This document shows, in pieces, positions 1-8,617 of a DNA stretch of 64,000 nucleotides. The notes beneath the pieces were generated by a model. It saw nothing but the letters and a program-made list of their open reading frames with translations, was not told the origin of the DNA and searched no databases. Location: NCBI RefSeq assembly GCF_016901815.1, contig NZ_JACSNR010000008.1, positions 1 to 64,000 on the forward strand, in the 5' to 3' direction. A program made the position numbers and the translations under genes. This stretch comes from Hydrogenoanaerobacterium saccharovorans (GTDB lineage Bacteria; Bacillota; Clostridia; Oscillospirales; Ruminococcaceae). Positions within the stretch are counted from its first letter, which is position 1; the number at the start of each line of letters is the position of its first letter.

Positions 1-295
1 GCTTTTACCAAAAGCCGGACGCCTGCGGGCGGGACTTCCGCTGCGCTGTCGCTCCGCTCAAATGTGGTAGGAACCTACGGTTCCCCCACAAACGCCCCCT
101 CCCTTTATATACGCACGATGATCTACAAAGAGCTGCTCCCCGCATGAGCAGGCGTTTCGGTAAAAATTACCTGACTAAATCAGATAAATTCACAGTTCGT
201 TCATTGACCCACTCTTTTTCCTTCACAACTTGGTGGTAAGATTCAAATAGTTGATTAAGTCAGATAAATCGCAACCCTGAAAGGAGAGGTCACTC
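1..295. other. Intergenic start of window with hairpin and paired operator-like repeats
   Basis: No gene is visible here. Bases 1-15 form a small inverted repeat (GCTTTT/AAAAGC) that may be the end of an upstream terminator. Bases 63-90 form a strong hairpin (TGTGG..GGAACC / GGTTCC..CCACA) without a U-tract. Two copies of a near-palindromic site, CTGACTAAATCAG at 171-183 and TTGATTAAGTCAG at 251-263, are each followed by ATAAAT and lie 80 bp apart just before the first gene. They look like paired binding sites for a regulator, but no regulator can be assigned. Confidence 0.45.
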
Positions 296-1396
296 ATGAA
301 TAAACTGTTCCAGCCGGTTCAGGTCGGCTCCCTTACCCTGAAAAACTCCATCGTCTTTGCTCCCACTTCGGTGGGCCGGGAAGGCCTGGACTTCTATGAG
401 AAGATTGCCAAAGGCGGCGCTTCGCTGATTATCCTGCCGGATATTTCGGTAATCCCGTCCATGCTGGGTGCTCCCTCTCTGGGTTCTCTGCAGTATGCCG
501 ATTACTTCCGCAAGGTTGTGGAGATCTGCCACCGGTATGACTGTAAGGTATCGGTTCAGCTGTTCCACCCGGAATATGATGTGGACTACATCGGCAGCCT
601 CTACCGTCAGCGCGGCAAGATCTCCAGCGATGAGGTACACCGTCTGCTGGCAGAAAATATGATGGGCTACGCCGATACCCTCACCACGGAGCAGGCGGAC
701 GCCATTGTGGAAAAGTTCGCTGCTGCTGCCCGGAATGCCCGGGAAGTGGGCGTGGACATGATCCAGATCCATGGCGACCGTCTCATCGGCAGCTTCTCCT
801 CGGCGCTCTTCAACCACCGCACCGACCGTTACGCTCCCCATACCGCCTTTGCTGAGGCAGTGGTCAAGGCAGTACGGGCAGCCGTTCCGGAGATGCCCCT
901 CGACTATAAGCTGACCATCCGCACTGAGGAGCCCAAGCTGGGCCGCGGCGGCGCGCTCATCTCCGAGGTGCCGGAATTTGTGGAGGTACTGGAGGCTGCC
1001 GGTGTGGATGCGTTCCATGTGGCAATCGCCAACCACTCCAATATCCGGGATACCATTCCCGCTGCCAACCATCCGCTGCTTCAGGGCGAAGGCTGCTTTA
1101 CCCATCTGGGCCGTGCGGTGCTCACTATGGCCCGCAAGCCGGTGTGCATTGTCGGAAAGCTCCAGCATACCGATGCCATGGAAGCTCTGCTGGAAGAGGG
1201 CTTCGCGATGGTGGGAATGTCCCGTCAGCTGGTGGCAGATCCTGAGTGGCCCAACAAGGTACAGTCCGGTCAGACCGATTCGATCCGGTACTGTGTATAC
1301 TGCAATTCCAAGTGTGTTGCCTCGATCATGAGCGGACAGCCGGTAAGCTGTATCCTCTGGGACAACGCCAATGAAACCAAGGAGGTAAATGCATGA
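296..1396 (+). CDS. NADH:flavin oxidoreductase, old yellow enzyme family, with Fe-S cysteine motif
   Basis: This 366-residue protein has the FMN-binding TIM-barrel pattern of the old yellow enzyme family: the N-terminal NSIVFAPTS segment, a barrel strand with IHGD near residue 160, and the conserved VGMSRQLVADPEWPNK near residue 305. Cys333, Cys336, Cys340 and Cys352 follow the CX2CX3CX11C spacing of the 4Fe-4S ligands in 2,4-dienoyl-CoA reductase and related enzymes. Those relatives continue into a second flavin/NADH domain; this one stops 14 residues after the last cysteine, so it probably receives electrons from a separate partner. The start has AAGGAGAGG at 280-288. Its stop overlaps the start of the following lipoprotein (ATGA), implying coupled translation. 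The substrate cannot be read from the sequence. Confidence 0.88.
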   Translation: MNKLFQPVQVGSLTLKNSIVFAPTSVGREGLDFYEKIAKGGASLIILPDISVIPSMLGAPSLGSLQYADYFRKVVEICHRYDCKVSVQLFHPEYDVDYIGSLYRQRGKISSDEVHRLLAENMMGYADTLTTEQADAIVEKFAAAARNAREVGVDMIQIHGDRLIGSFSSALFNHRTDRYAPHTAFAEAVVKAVRAAVPEMPLDYKLTIRTEEPKLGRGGALISEVPEFVEVLEAAGVDAFHVAIANHSNIRDTIPAANHPLLQGEGCFTHLGRAVLTMARKPVCIVGKLQHTDAMEALLEEGFAMVGMSRQLVADPEWPNKVQSGQTDSIRYCVYCNSKCVASIMSGQPVSCILWDNANETKEVNA

Positions 1397-1947
1397 ACCG
1401 TACCCGTTTTGGACTGATTGCTGGTCTGATGGCAATGCTGCTTCTGTTCTCCGGATGCAGCCAGAACGATTCTGTGGACAGTGTATCCGGCGCCACACAG
1501 AAGGGTGAATTCCAGTCTTCGGCGGACAGCACTGATACTGCCTCTTCTGCTTCGCTCTATTTCTATGAGCAGGGTTCGCTCACCGGTGAAGAGCTGATGA
1601 CTGCGATCCGGAATGCGGAGGGCAGCTGTTCGGTGGCAACTGTCAATGCGGATGGTTCCCCCAATCTGGCAAACTTTGTCCCCTATCCTGCCGGTGAGGA
1701 ATATCTGGCCTTTACCTTCTCCTCCAATGTGACCAAGGAGAACCTGCTGCGTACCGGAGAAGCGATGGTGTCCTACTACATCTATGACGCCGATGCTGAG
1801 GATAAATACGAGCGCAACCAGGGTGCCCGGTTCAAGGTGGAGCCTGTCACCGATGAAGCTGTGATTGCCCAGCTCCATGAGGAAACTCCCGAGATTCCCC
1901 AGGGCGCAACCTTTGTCCACATTGTGGAGGTACTGCCTCTGGGTTAA
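1393..1947 (+). CDS. Lipoprotein with N-terminal flavinylation-like motif and PNPOx-like flavin fold
   Basis: This 184-residue protein starts with a signal peptide and lipobox (LFSG then Cys22), so it should be anchored outside the membrane. Residues 29-35 are DSVSGAT, which fits the Dxx(S/T)GAT motif that ApbE flavin transferases modify with FMN on the threonine (family knowledge). From about residue 68 the sequence (VATVNADGSPNLANF, then YLAFTFSSNVTKENLL) matches the split-barrel of pyridoxamine-phosphate-oxidase-like flavin proteins. It could therefore carry one covalent and one non-covalent flavin. It overlaps the upstream old yellow enzyme gene by 4 bases. A role in extracytoplasmic redox is inference; the two products may be on opposite sides of the membrane. 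Confidence 0.8.
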   Translation: MNRTRFGLIAGLMAMLLLFSGCSQNDSVDSVSGATQKGEFQSSADSTDTASSASLYFYEQGSLTGEELMTAIRNAEGSCSVATVNADGSPNLANFVPYPAGEEYLAFTFSSNVTKENLLRTGEAMVSYYIYDADAEDKYERNQGARFKVEPVTDEAVIAQLHEETPEIPQGATFVHIVEVLPLG

Positions 1948-1961
1948 TCCCAGCCATAACA

Positions 1962-2005
1962 AAAAAGAGCGCAAGCCCCGATTCCGGGTGCCTGCGCTCT
2001 TTTTA
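1962..2005. terminator. Bidirectional intrinsic terminator
   Basis: GAGCGCA (1967-1973) pairs with TGCGCTC (1993-1999), flanked by A and T runs on both sides. It ends the lipoprotein operon on the plus strand and the convergent membrane-protein pair on the minus strand. Confidence 0.85.
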
Positions 2006-2023
2006 TTTTGCAAACAATGCGGT

Positions 2024-2278
2024 TCATACGCCGAACCGGGTCACCAGCGCCGCCAGGATCATCAGTCCGCCGCCAATCCGGCAGCCCAGACGGAGCTTAT
2101 CATGGTCGGCATAATCCCAGCTCCTGGGCCAGACCGGATGCACCAGAAACAGCAGCCCATAGAGCAGCCGGCCAAGATTATGGAACCAGCCGATCCGGGT
2201 CACAAAGCTCAAAACATTGCATACCACCAGTACCACCAGCAGAACGGCAAACTGCTGCCCGAATGTCCAGTTCTTCAA
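2024..2278 (-). CDS. Small membrane protein of unknown function
   Basis: This is an 84-residue protein with one clear hydrophobic segment at about residues 9-25 and weaker ones at about 36-48 and 65-78. The start is a TTG codon, chosen because GAGGAGG lies 7-8 bases upstream. It follows the YcxB-like gene on the same strand by 13 bases and is probably cotranscribed. I do not recognise the family. Confidence 0.6.
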   Translation of the reverse strand: MKNWTFGQQFAVLLVVLVVCNVLSFVTRIGWFHNLGRLLYGLLFLVHPVWPRSWDYADHDKLRLGCRIGGGLMILAALVTRFGV

Positions 2279-2291
2279 TCGCAGCCCTCCT

Positions 2292-3086
2292 CTATACCGG
2301 TATGATCCTTACTCCCTTTTCCTGCAGGAAGGTCCGGAAGCCGTCCGGGTCCCCCTGGAATTCCTGCTTTTGCAGGATCATGCCCTTCTGTTCCGCTACC
2401 ATCAGCCAGAGATCCGCTGTTTCCACCATGGCTTCCAGCTTGCTGTAATCAAGCAGCCCCGGCTCCGACAGCTCCACTCCCTCCGGTACCGTGTAGCCGA
2501 TCCCCTCCGGCAGGAAGAGCAGTGCTTCCGCCTGGGTATCCCGCTGGAAATCCCGGGCATGGCTGAGCAGATCCCGTGCAGCCCGTTCATAGGGGTTTTC
2601 CTTGCGTCTGAACTTAGAGAACAGCACTGCCAGCCCCAGCAGCAACAGCAGGACGCCCAGTCCCAGCAGATTGCCCAGCTGGTCCGGGTTGCCCAGGCTG
2701 CCCATAATCAGCGGCAGGGAGATCAGCAAACTCAGCACTCCCAGAGTCCTGGGGAGCAGCACCCAGAGCATGCCGGCGCCTACGCCGAACGCCGCCGCAC
2801 CCACTGCCAGCAGAGTGCCCAGTTCCCTGGGGCTCTGGACGGCGGGGATCAGTGCGAATATGCCCAGCAGCCAATCCACCAGTGCCATCACCCGCCGGAA
2901 GTTCCGCCGACCGGATGAGATGGGCGCTTTGCCCTCCTGCGCACGGTTCAGGCGGTCGGTGACCTTCCAGAGCCCGGGCAATTTCTCCCGGGAGTACATC
3001 TCGGTGAGCTTTTCCAGTCCCTGACTCACCTGCCGGAACAGTTCCTCCTGTTCCGGTACAGCCTGAAAGACAAATTTGTATTCCAT
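2292..3086 (-). CDS. Membrane protein with C-terminal YcxB-like domain
   Basis: This 264-residue protein has a soluble N-terminal part, about four hydrophobic segments between residues 68 and 160, and a soluble C-terminal domain. The C-terminal pattern (LDYSKLEAMVETADLWLMVAE, then EFQGDPDGFRTFLQEK) resembles the YcxB-like domain, which is widespread in Firmicutes and has no known biochemical role. The ATG follows GGAGGCGGGG. It is the first gene of a two-gene unit with the small membrane protein downstream. A second YcxB-like protein lies at 11,318-11,887. Confidence 0.65.
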   Translation of the reverse strand: MEYKFVFQAVPEQEELFRQVSQGLEKLTEMYSREKLPGLWKVTDRLNRAQEGKAPISSGRRNFRRVMALVDWLLGIFALIPAVQSPRELGTLLAVGAAAFGVGAGMLWVLLPRTLGVLSLLISLPLIMGSLGNPDQLGNLLGLGVLLLLLGLAVLFSKFRRKENPYERAARDLLSHARDFQRDTQAEALLFLPEGIGYTVPEGVELSEPGLLDYSKLEAMVETADLWLMVAEQKGMILQKQEFQGDPDGFRTFLQEKGVRIIPV

Positions 3087-3298
3087 TTCCCCGCCTCCTC
3101 TGCTGATTTCACAGCCGTCATTCTGTTTTCAGTATAGCAGATGCCGCTACCCCAGATATGAATAAAAATTGAAATCTTCCCGTCGGTCTCCTTTTTTAAT
3201 TCCGACTAAGAATCCAACGCTATACTGGAAGCAAGCTGAAGGGAGGTATCCCGGTCATCAATTCATCTGAAAGGAGCAGCAATGTATGTATCGCAATT

Positions 3299-4240
3299 AT
3301 GAATATAACTCTGAACCCCTTGCGCAAGGCTCCGGACAGCCTTCAGTGCCCCAGTGGTGAAGGCCCCAAAAGACCATCTTTCTTCCAGCGGGCTGTCGCC
3401 CTTGTGCTTTGCGCTGCCCTGTTTGGCGGAGTTGCCGGCGGCAGTTTTTATGGCGTGAACCGTCTGCTTGGCAGCCTGGAACCGGATTCTTCTGATTCCG
3501 GCAGTTCGCTGACCAGTTCTGTTTCTCTGACCAGTCTGTCCCATTCCTCCGGGAATTCTTCCCTGGATATAACAGATATTGCGGCACAGGGGCTTACATC
3601 GGTGGTTTCTGTAACCAATATTTCCGTACAGGAGGTGCAGAACTACTTCGGTCAGTTCGGACGGAATGGCCGTGGTGAAACCCGTTTGCAGGAGACCACC
3701 AGCTGTGGCTCCGGTGTTATTATCGGCTCAGATGATTCCCAGCTCTACATTGTCACCAACTACCATGTGGCAGAAGGTGCCACCCAGCTTTCAGTCACCT
3801 TCGCCGATGACCAGACCTATGCGGCCCAGCTCCTCGGCTACGACAGCTCTGTGGATATTGCCCTGCTGGGAGTTCCCCTCAATAGCATTACCTCGGATAC
3901 TCTTTCCCAGATTTCCATTGCCACAATCGGCGATTCGGATGACCTGATGATCGGAGAACAGGTGGTAGCCATCGGCAATGCTCTGGGTTATGGTCAGTCA
4001 GTGACCACCGGCATCATCAGCGCCCTGGATCGAACCATCAGTTCGGACAGCGGCACTACGGCCTATATCCAGACTGACGCAGCCATCAATCCCGGCAACA
4101 GCGGCGGAGCCCTGCTCAATATGGAAGGGGAACTGATCGGCATCAATACCGCCAAAGTTTCGTCCACGGATGTGGAAGGCATGGGATATGCCATTCCCAT
4201 TTCCCAGGTACTGGAGGTCATCTCCAGCCTGATGAGCTGA
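3299..4240 (+). CDS. htrA: HtrA/DegP-like S1C serine protease without PDZ domain, with apparent frameshift at its start
   Basis: The intact frame encodes 313 residues: a transmembrane anchor at about 31-52, a Ser-rich linker and a trypsin-like domain with the triad His156 (TNYHVAEG), Asp in SVDIALLGV and Ser in NPGNSGGAL. The sequence stops right after the protease domain, so the usual PDZ domain is missing. The good ribosome site AAGGAG (3271-3276) is 22 bases from this ATG but 9 bases from an ATG at 3286. That second frame reads MYRNYEYNSEPLAQGSGQPS and ends at a TGA at 3358. Removing one C from the CCCC at 3349-3352 would join it smoothly to the main frame. The real gene was probably 3286-4240; an indel or sequencing error is likely. 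Role: extracytoplasmic protein quality control. Confidence 0.82.
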   Translation: MNITLNPLRKAPDSLQCPSGEGPKRPSFFQRAVALVLCAALFGGVAGGSFYGVNRLLGSLEPDSSDSGSSLTSSVSLTSLSHSSGNSSLDITDIAAQGLTSVVSVTNISVQEVQNYFGQFGRNGRGETRLQETTSCGSGVIIGSDDSQLYIVTNYHVAEGATQLSVTFADDQTYAAQLLGYDSSVDIALLGVPLNSITSDTLSQISIATIGDSDDLMIGEQVVAIGNALGYGQSVTTGIISALDRTISSDSGTTAYIQTDAAINPGNSGGALLNMEGELIGINTAKVSSTDVEGMGYAIPISQVLEVISSLMS

Positions 4241-4439
4241 CCGGACGGAATCTCTGATGGAATTTCCCCCGCCGGATCGCCATGACAGAATCAGCAGAAC
4301 ATGCAGCCTTTTTGCCCGCTGTCTGTTCCAATCGCTGCGCAGACCTGATGCCCTCCTGCCCGCAGCAGAGCTTCAGACCCACCCAGCATAAAAGTCTCCC
4401 CGCACAAAAATACATTCCCCGGCAGCCCCGGGATCATAT

Positions 4440-4469
4440 AAAAAAGGCATCCTCTCAGGTGCCTTTTTT
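4440..4469 (+). terminator. Intrinsic terminator
   Basis: AAAAAGGCA (4441-4449) pairs with TGCCTTTTT (4460-4468), followed by a T run. It lies 200 bases after the HtrA-like gene and probably ends its transcript. Confidence 0.75.
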
Positions 4470-4682
4470 GTTTGGGAAAGATGGTCCGTTCAGACCGGCT
4501 GGGAGGCGGGCGCAAGTCCGAGGTAAAGGAAACAGCCTGGTGGGAAGGGCGGTCAGTTTGGATTGGAAAGGGTGTGCCTGATAACCCGCAAAGGTTGGCA
4601 GCGCCGCGAGGGTACTTGCAGCCAGTCAGCCGAAGCAAGCGGGACTTTTTGCGGAAAAGGAGGCAGGCCGGAGCGGTATGAG

Positions 4683-4711
4683 AAAAGCCCGGTCCAGGAC
4701 CGGGCTTTTTG
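4683..4711. terminator. Intrinsic terminator-like hairpin
   Basis: AAAGCCCGGTCC pairs perfectly with GGACCGGGCTTT around a one-base loop, followed by a T run on the plus strand. On the minus strand it would follow tRNA-Leu by about 120 bases. Confidence 0.7.
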
Positions 4712-4830
4712 AATGGAGCGCAGTCCATTCCGATGTGGGATAGGCGGTCAGTTCAGATCGGCTGGGACGCGGGCGCGAATTTTGGGCAAAAGAAAAGGGC
4801 CGGAGCGCGACTTGGCTCCAGGCCCTTGCC

Positions 4831-4917
4831 TGGTGCCGCTGACGGGGGTCGAACCCGTACGGTATCACTACCTCGGGATTTTAAGTCCCGTGTGTCTGCC
4901 AATTTCACCACAGCGGC
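4831..4917 (-). tRNA. tRNA-Leu (anticodon UAA)
   Basis: Read on the minus strand the sequence starts GCCGCTGTGG and ends with CAGCGGC paired acceptor, discriminator A and encoded CCA. The anticodon loop is CTTAAAA, giving anticodon UAA. The long variable arm (about 13 bases) is typical of tRNA-Leu. Total length is 87 bases including CCA. Confidence 0.96.
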
Positions 4918-4939
4918 TGATACAAGTATCCAATAAGAT

Positions 4940-4968
4940 ATTGTACATCACCACTGTGATAAAGTCAA
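4940..4968 (-). promoter_or_regulatory. Promoter of tRNA-Leu
   Basis: On the minus strand TTGACT (4968-4963) and TACAAT (4945-4940) are separated by 17 bases, 23 bases upstream of the mature tRNA 5' end. Confidence 0.75.
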
Positions 4969-5001
4969 GAAATGCCAGGGCCCAGCCCTTTTCACAGCAC
5001 A

Positions 5002-5037
5002 AAAAAGGAGATGGGATAAACCCATCTCCTCTTTTTT
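5002..5037. terminator. Terminator after nifJ
   Basis: AAAAAGGAGATGGG pairs with CCCATCTCCT and is flanked by A and T runs on both sides. It lies 35 bases beyond the nifJ stop on the minus strand. Confidence 0.85.
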
Positions 5038-5071
5038 ATTTCAGCATTGTCCGTTCAGACAGATACCAAAA

Positions 5072-8000
5072 TTATTCGTACAGCTTGGCCAGCTTGGTCA
5101 GATGCTCGTACTTGTCCTCTGCGATCTTAGCAGCACGGTCGAACAGCTTGTCAGCCTTGTCGGGGAAGGAACGCTTCAGCGAGCTGTAACGAACTTCACC
5201 CTCGATGAAGGCTCTGTAATCAGCTGTGGGAGCCTTGGAATCCAGCTGGAAGGGATTCTCGCCAGCCAGAGTCTTTCTGGGATCGAAGCGGAACATATGC
5301 CAGTAACCAGCAGCTACGGCATTCTTGATGGTCTCCTGAGCCTTGACCATACCGCCCTTGATACCCTGGTTGATGCAGGGAGCGTAAGCGATGATCAGGG
5401 ACGGACCATGGTAGCTCTCAGCCTCAGCAAAGGCCTTGATGCACTGGTTGTAGTCAGCACCCATAGCAACCTGAGCTACATATACATAGCCGTAGGTCAT
5501 AGCGATGCCAGCCAGATCCTTGTTCTTGATCTCCTTACCAGCTGCTGCGAACTGAGCCACAGCACCCAGAGGAGTAGCCTTGGAAGCCTGACCGCCGGTG
5601 TTGGAGTAAACCTCGGTATCGAATACCAGGATGTTTACATCCTCGCCGGAAGCGATAACGTGATCCAGACCGCCGAAGCCGATATCATAAGCCCAGCCGT
5701 CGCCGCCGAAGATCCAGACGCTCTTCTTAGCCAGGAATTCCTTATCCTTCAGGATAGCCTGGCAGTACGGGCAGTCAGGATGCTTCTCGAGCTCAGCAAC
5801 CAGAGCCTTGGTAGCAGCCTTGTTGGCAGTACCATCATCAACAGTGGACAGATAGCCGTCGATTACAGCCTTGAAGCCTTCGTCAGATACCTTCTCCTTG
5901 AGCTCCATGATCTTAGCGATCAGGTGGTTTCTCAGAGTGGACTGAGCCAGGTACATACCATAGCCGTACTCAGCGTTATCCTCGAACAGGGAGTTAGCCC
6001 AAGAAGGACCATGACCTTCCTTGTTCACAGTGTAAGGAGTAGACGGTGCGGAGCCGCCCCAGATAGAGGAGCAACCAGTAGCGTTGGCGATGTACATTCT
6101 GTCGCCGAACAGCTGAGTAACCAGCTTAGCGTAAGGAGTTTCGCCACAACCAGCGCAGGCGCCGGAGAATTCGAGCAGAGGCTGCTTGAACTGCGAGCCC
6201 TTAACGGTGGTCTCCTTGAACTTCTCAGCAACCTCAGGCTTTACATCCAGAGACTGACCATAAGCGAAGTTCTCCTGCTCATGACGCTGAGAATCCAGGC
6301 TCTGCATGGTGAGAGCCTTCTCGCCCTTCTTGCCAGGACATACAGATGCACAAGAACCACAACCGGTGCAGTCCAGAACGGATACGGTCATAGCGAACTT
6401 GTAGCCAGGCATACCGGTCATGTCGGTCATCTTCATGCCCTCGGGAGCCTTGGCAGCCTCGTCAGCAGTCAGAACAACAGGACGGATTACAGCATGCGGG
6501 CAGACATACGAGCAGAAGTTACACTGGATACAGTTGTCGGAGTTCCAGGTGGGAACGTCAACAGCAATACCGCGCTTCTCGTATGCGGCAGAACCCTGCG
6601 GGAAGGTACCGTCAGCATCCTTCAGGAAGGTGGATACAGGCAGCTTGTCACCGCGCTGAGCGTTAACAGGAGTCTGGATGTTGTTAACGAAGTCAACCAG
6701 ATCCTTGCGATCGCCAGTGGCAACCGGGTAAACGAAGTCGCCCTCAGCGTCAGCCCAGGAAGCGGGAACCTTAACCTCTACCAGAGCCTCAGCACCGGCA
6801 TCGATAGCTGCATGGTTCATAGCAACTACCTTCTCACCCTTACGGCCGTAAGACTTGGTAGCAGCGTCCTTCATGTACCGGATAGCGTCAGCAGCAGGAA
6901 TGATGTTGGCCAGCTTGAAGAATGCAGACTGCAGAACAGTGTTGATTCTCGAGCCCAGACCGATTTCCTTACCGATCTTAACACCATCGATGGTGTAGAA
7001 CTTGATGTTGTTGCGGGCAATGTATCTCTTAACAGAACCAGGCAGTCTCTTGTCCAGCTCGTCCAGATCCCAACCGCAGTTCAGCAGGAAGGTACCGCCG
7101 GGCTTCAGAGCAGCAGTCATGTCATACTTGTCCACATAAGAGGGGTTGTGGCAGGCTACGAAGTCAGCCTTCTCAACCAGGTAGGTGCTCTTGATCGGCT
7201 TCTTACCGAATCTCAGGTGAGAGGTGGTAACACCGCCGGACTTCTTCGAGTCATAGCTGAAGTAAGCCTGAGCATACATATCGGTGTGGTCACCGATGAT
7301 CTTGATGGAGTTCTTGTTGGCACCAACAGTACCATCGGAGCCCAGGCCCCAGAAGATACAGCTGGTTGTGCCCTCAGGAGCAGTATCAGGATTCTCAGTG
7401 ATTTCCAGGGACAGATGAGTTACATCATCATCGATACCAACTGTGAATCTCTCCTTGGGCTGAGCGGACTGAGCGTTGTTGTAAACAGCGATAACCTGAG
7501 CAGGAGTAGTATCCTTGGAACCCAGACCGTAACGACCGCCGAATACAGGAATGTTGGCAAACTTGCTGCCGCGCAGAGCCATAACAACATCCAGGTACAG
7601 AGGCTCACCAATGGAGCCGGGCTCCTTGGTTCTGTCGAGAACAGAGATGGTCTTGACAGTGTCCGGGATAGCGTCGATCAGGTGCTTGGCAGAGAAGGGA
7701 CGGTACAGGCGAACCTTTACCAGACCAACCTTGCGGCCCTGAGCGAGCATCCAGTCAATGGTCTCCTCGATGGTGTCGTTTACAGAACCCATAGCGATAA
7801 TGATGTCAGTAGCATCCGGAGCGCCATAGTAGTTGAACAGCTTGTAGTCGGTGCCGATCTTGACATTGACCTTGTTCATGTACTCTTCAACGATAGCCGG
7901 AACAGCATCATGATAGGTGTTGCTGGCTTCGCGAGCCTGGAAGAAGATGTCAGGGTTCTGAGCGGTACCGCGCAGTACAGGATGCTCGGGGTTCAGAGCA

Positions 8001-8617
8001 TGCTTGCGGAACGCGTCAACAGCATCCATGTCCACCATTTCCTTGAGGTCCTCATAATCCCAAACCTCGATCTTCTGGATCTCGTGGGAAGTACGGAAAC
8101 CATCGAAGAAGTGCAGGAACGGAACTCTGGACTTCAGAGTAGACAGGTGAGCAACAGCACCCAGGTCCATAACTTCCTGAACGGAGCTGGAGCAGAGCAT
8201 TGCATAACCGGTCTGACGGCAGGCATACACGTCAGAGTGATCGCCGAAGATGCTCAGAGCGTGGGAAGCAACGGCACGAGCAGATACGTGAATAACGCTC
8301 GGCAGCAGCTCACCAGCGATCTTGTACATATTGGGGATCATCAGCAGCAGACCCTGGGAAGCGGTGTAGGTGGTGGTCAGGGCGCCAGCGGCCAGAGAGC
8401 CGTGAACGGCACCGGCGGCACCAGCCTCAGACTGCATCTCAACCAGCTTTACGGTCTGGCCGAAGATGTTCTTCTTACCCTGGGCAGCCCACTCGTCGCT
8501 CACTTCTGCCATTACGGAAGAAGGAGTGATCGGGTAGATGGCAGCAACATCTGTGAACGCATAGGAAACATGAGCCGCAGCGTTGTTACCATCCATGGTT
8601 TTCATTTTTCTTGCCAT
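5072..8617 (-). CDS. nifJ: Pyruvate:ferredoxin (flavodoxin) oxidoreductase, single-chain
   Basis: This 1,181-residue enzyme oxidatively decarboxylates pyruvate to acetyl-CoA and CO2 and passes electrons to ferredoxin or flavodoxin. The size and order match the fused five-domain enzyme. The N-terminal half starts MKTMDGNNAAAHVSYAFTDV and YPITPSS. Two 4Fe-4S motifs follow at about residues 690-760 (CIQCNFCSYVCP and CTGCGSCASVCP). The C-terminal thiamine-diphosphate domain has the conserved GACAGCGETPYAKL and GGDGWAYDIGFGGLDH. The start was set at the ATG at 8617 because GGGAGG lies 11 bases upstream; an in-frame ATG at 8653 has no ribosome site. Codon use is strongly biased, as expected for an abundant enzyme. 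The whole gene leaves the opposite strand open, which is a codon-bias shadow. Confidence 0.97.
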   Translation of the reverse strand: MARKMKTMDGNNAAAHVSYAFTDVAAIYPITPSSVMAEVSDEWAAQGKKNIFGQTVKLVEMQSEAGAAGAVHGSLAAGALTTTYTASQGLLLMIPNMYKIAGELLPSVIHVSARAVASHALSIFGDHSDVYACRQTGYAMLCSSSVQEVMDLGAVAHLSTLKSRVPFLHFFDGFRTSHEIQKIEVWDYEDLKEMVDMDAVDAFRKHALNPEHPVLRGTAQNPDIFFQAREASNTYHDAVPAIVEEYMNKVNVKIGTDYKLFNYYGAPDATDIIIAMGSVNDTIEETIDWMLAQGRKVGLVKVRLYRPFSAKHLIDAIPDTVKTISVLDRTKEPGSIGEPLYLDVVMALRGSKFANIPVFGGRYGLGSKDTTPAQVIAVYNNAQSAQPKERFTVGIDDDVTHLSLEITENPDTAPEGTTSCIFWGLGSDGTVGANKNSIKIIGDHTDMYAQAYFSYDSKKSGGVTTSHLRFGKKPIKSTYLVEKADFVACHNPSYVDKYDMTAALKPGGTFLLNCGWDLDELDKRLPGSVKRYIARNNIKFYTIDGVKIGKEIGLGSRINTVLQSAFFKLANIIPAADAIRYMKDAATKSYGRKGEKVVAMNHAAIDAGAEALVEVKVPASWADAEGDFVYPVATGDRKDLVDFVNNIQTPVNAQRGDKLPVSTFLKDADGTFPQGSAAYEKRGIAVDVPTWNSDNCIQCNFCSYVCPHAVIRPVVLTADEAAKAPEGMKMTDMTGMPGYKFAMTVSVLDCTGCGSCASVCPGKKGEKALTMQSLDSQRHEQENFAYGQSLDVKPEVAEKFKETTVKGSQFKQPLLEFSGACAGCGETPYAKLVTQLFGDRMYIANATGCSSIWGGSAPSTPYTVNKEGHGPSWANSLFEDNAEYGYGMYLAQSTLRNHLIAKIMELKEKVSDEGFKAVIDGYLSTVDDGTANKAATKALVAELEKHPDCPYCQAILKDKEFLAKKSVWIFGGDGWAYDIGFGGLDHVIASGEDVNILVFDTEVYSNTGGQASKATPLGAVAQFAAAGKEIKNKDLAGIAMTYGYVYVAQVAMGADYNQCIKAFAEAESYHGPSLIIAYAPCINQGIKGGMVKAQETIKNAVAAGYWHMFRFDPRKTLAGENPFQLDSKAPTADYRAFIEGEVRYSSLKRSFPDKADKLFDRAAKIAEDKYEHLTKLAKLYE

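Larger units (their letters stand above)
4241..4830. other. Intergenic region with diverged direct repeats and two terminators
   Basis: I see no convincing gene in these 590 bases. A segment near 4487-4516 (GTTCAGACCGGCTGGGAGGC, then GGGCGCAAG) is repeated with few changes at about 4751-4780, and a shortened relative sits near 4545-4560. A GGCCGGAGCG motif occurs at about 4668 and 4799. These look like decayed copies of an intergenic repeat. Two intrinsic terminators listed separately lie inside. Confidence 0.5.
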
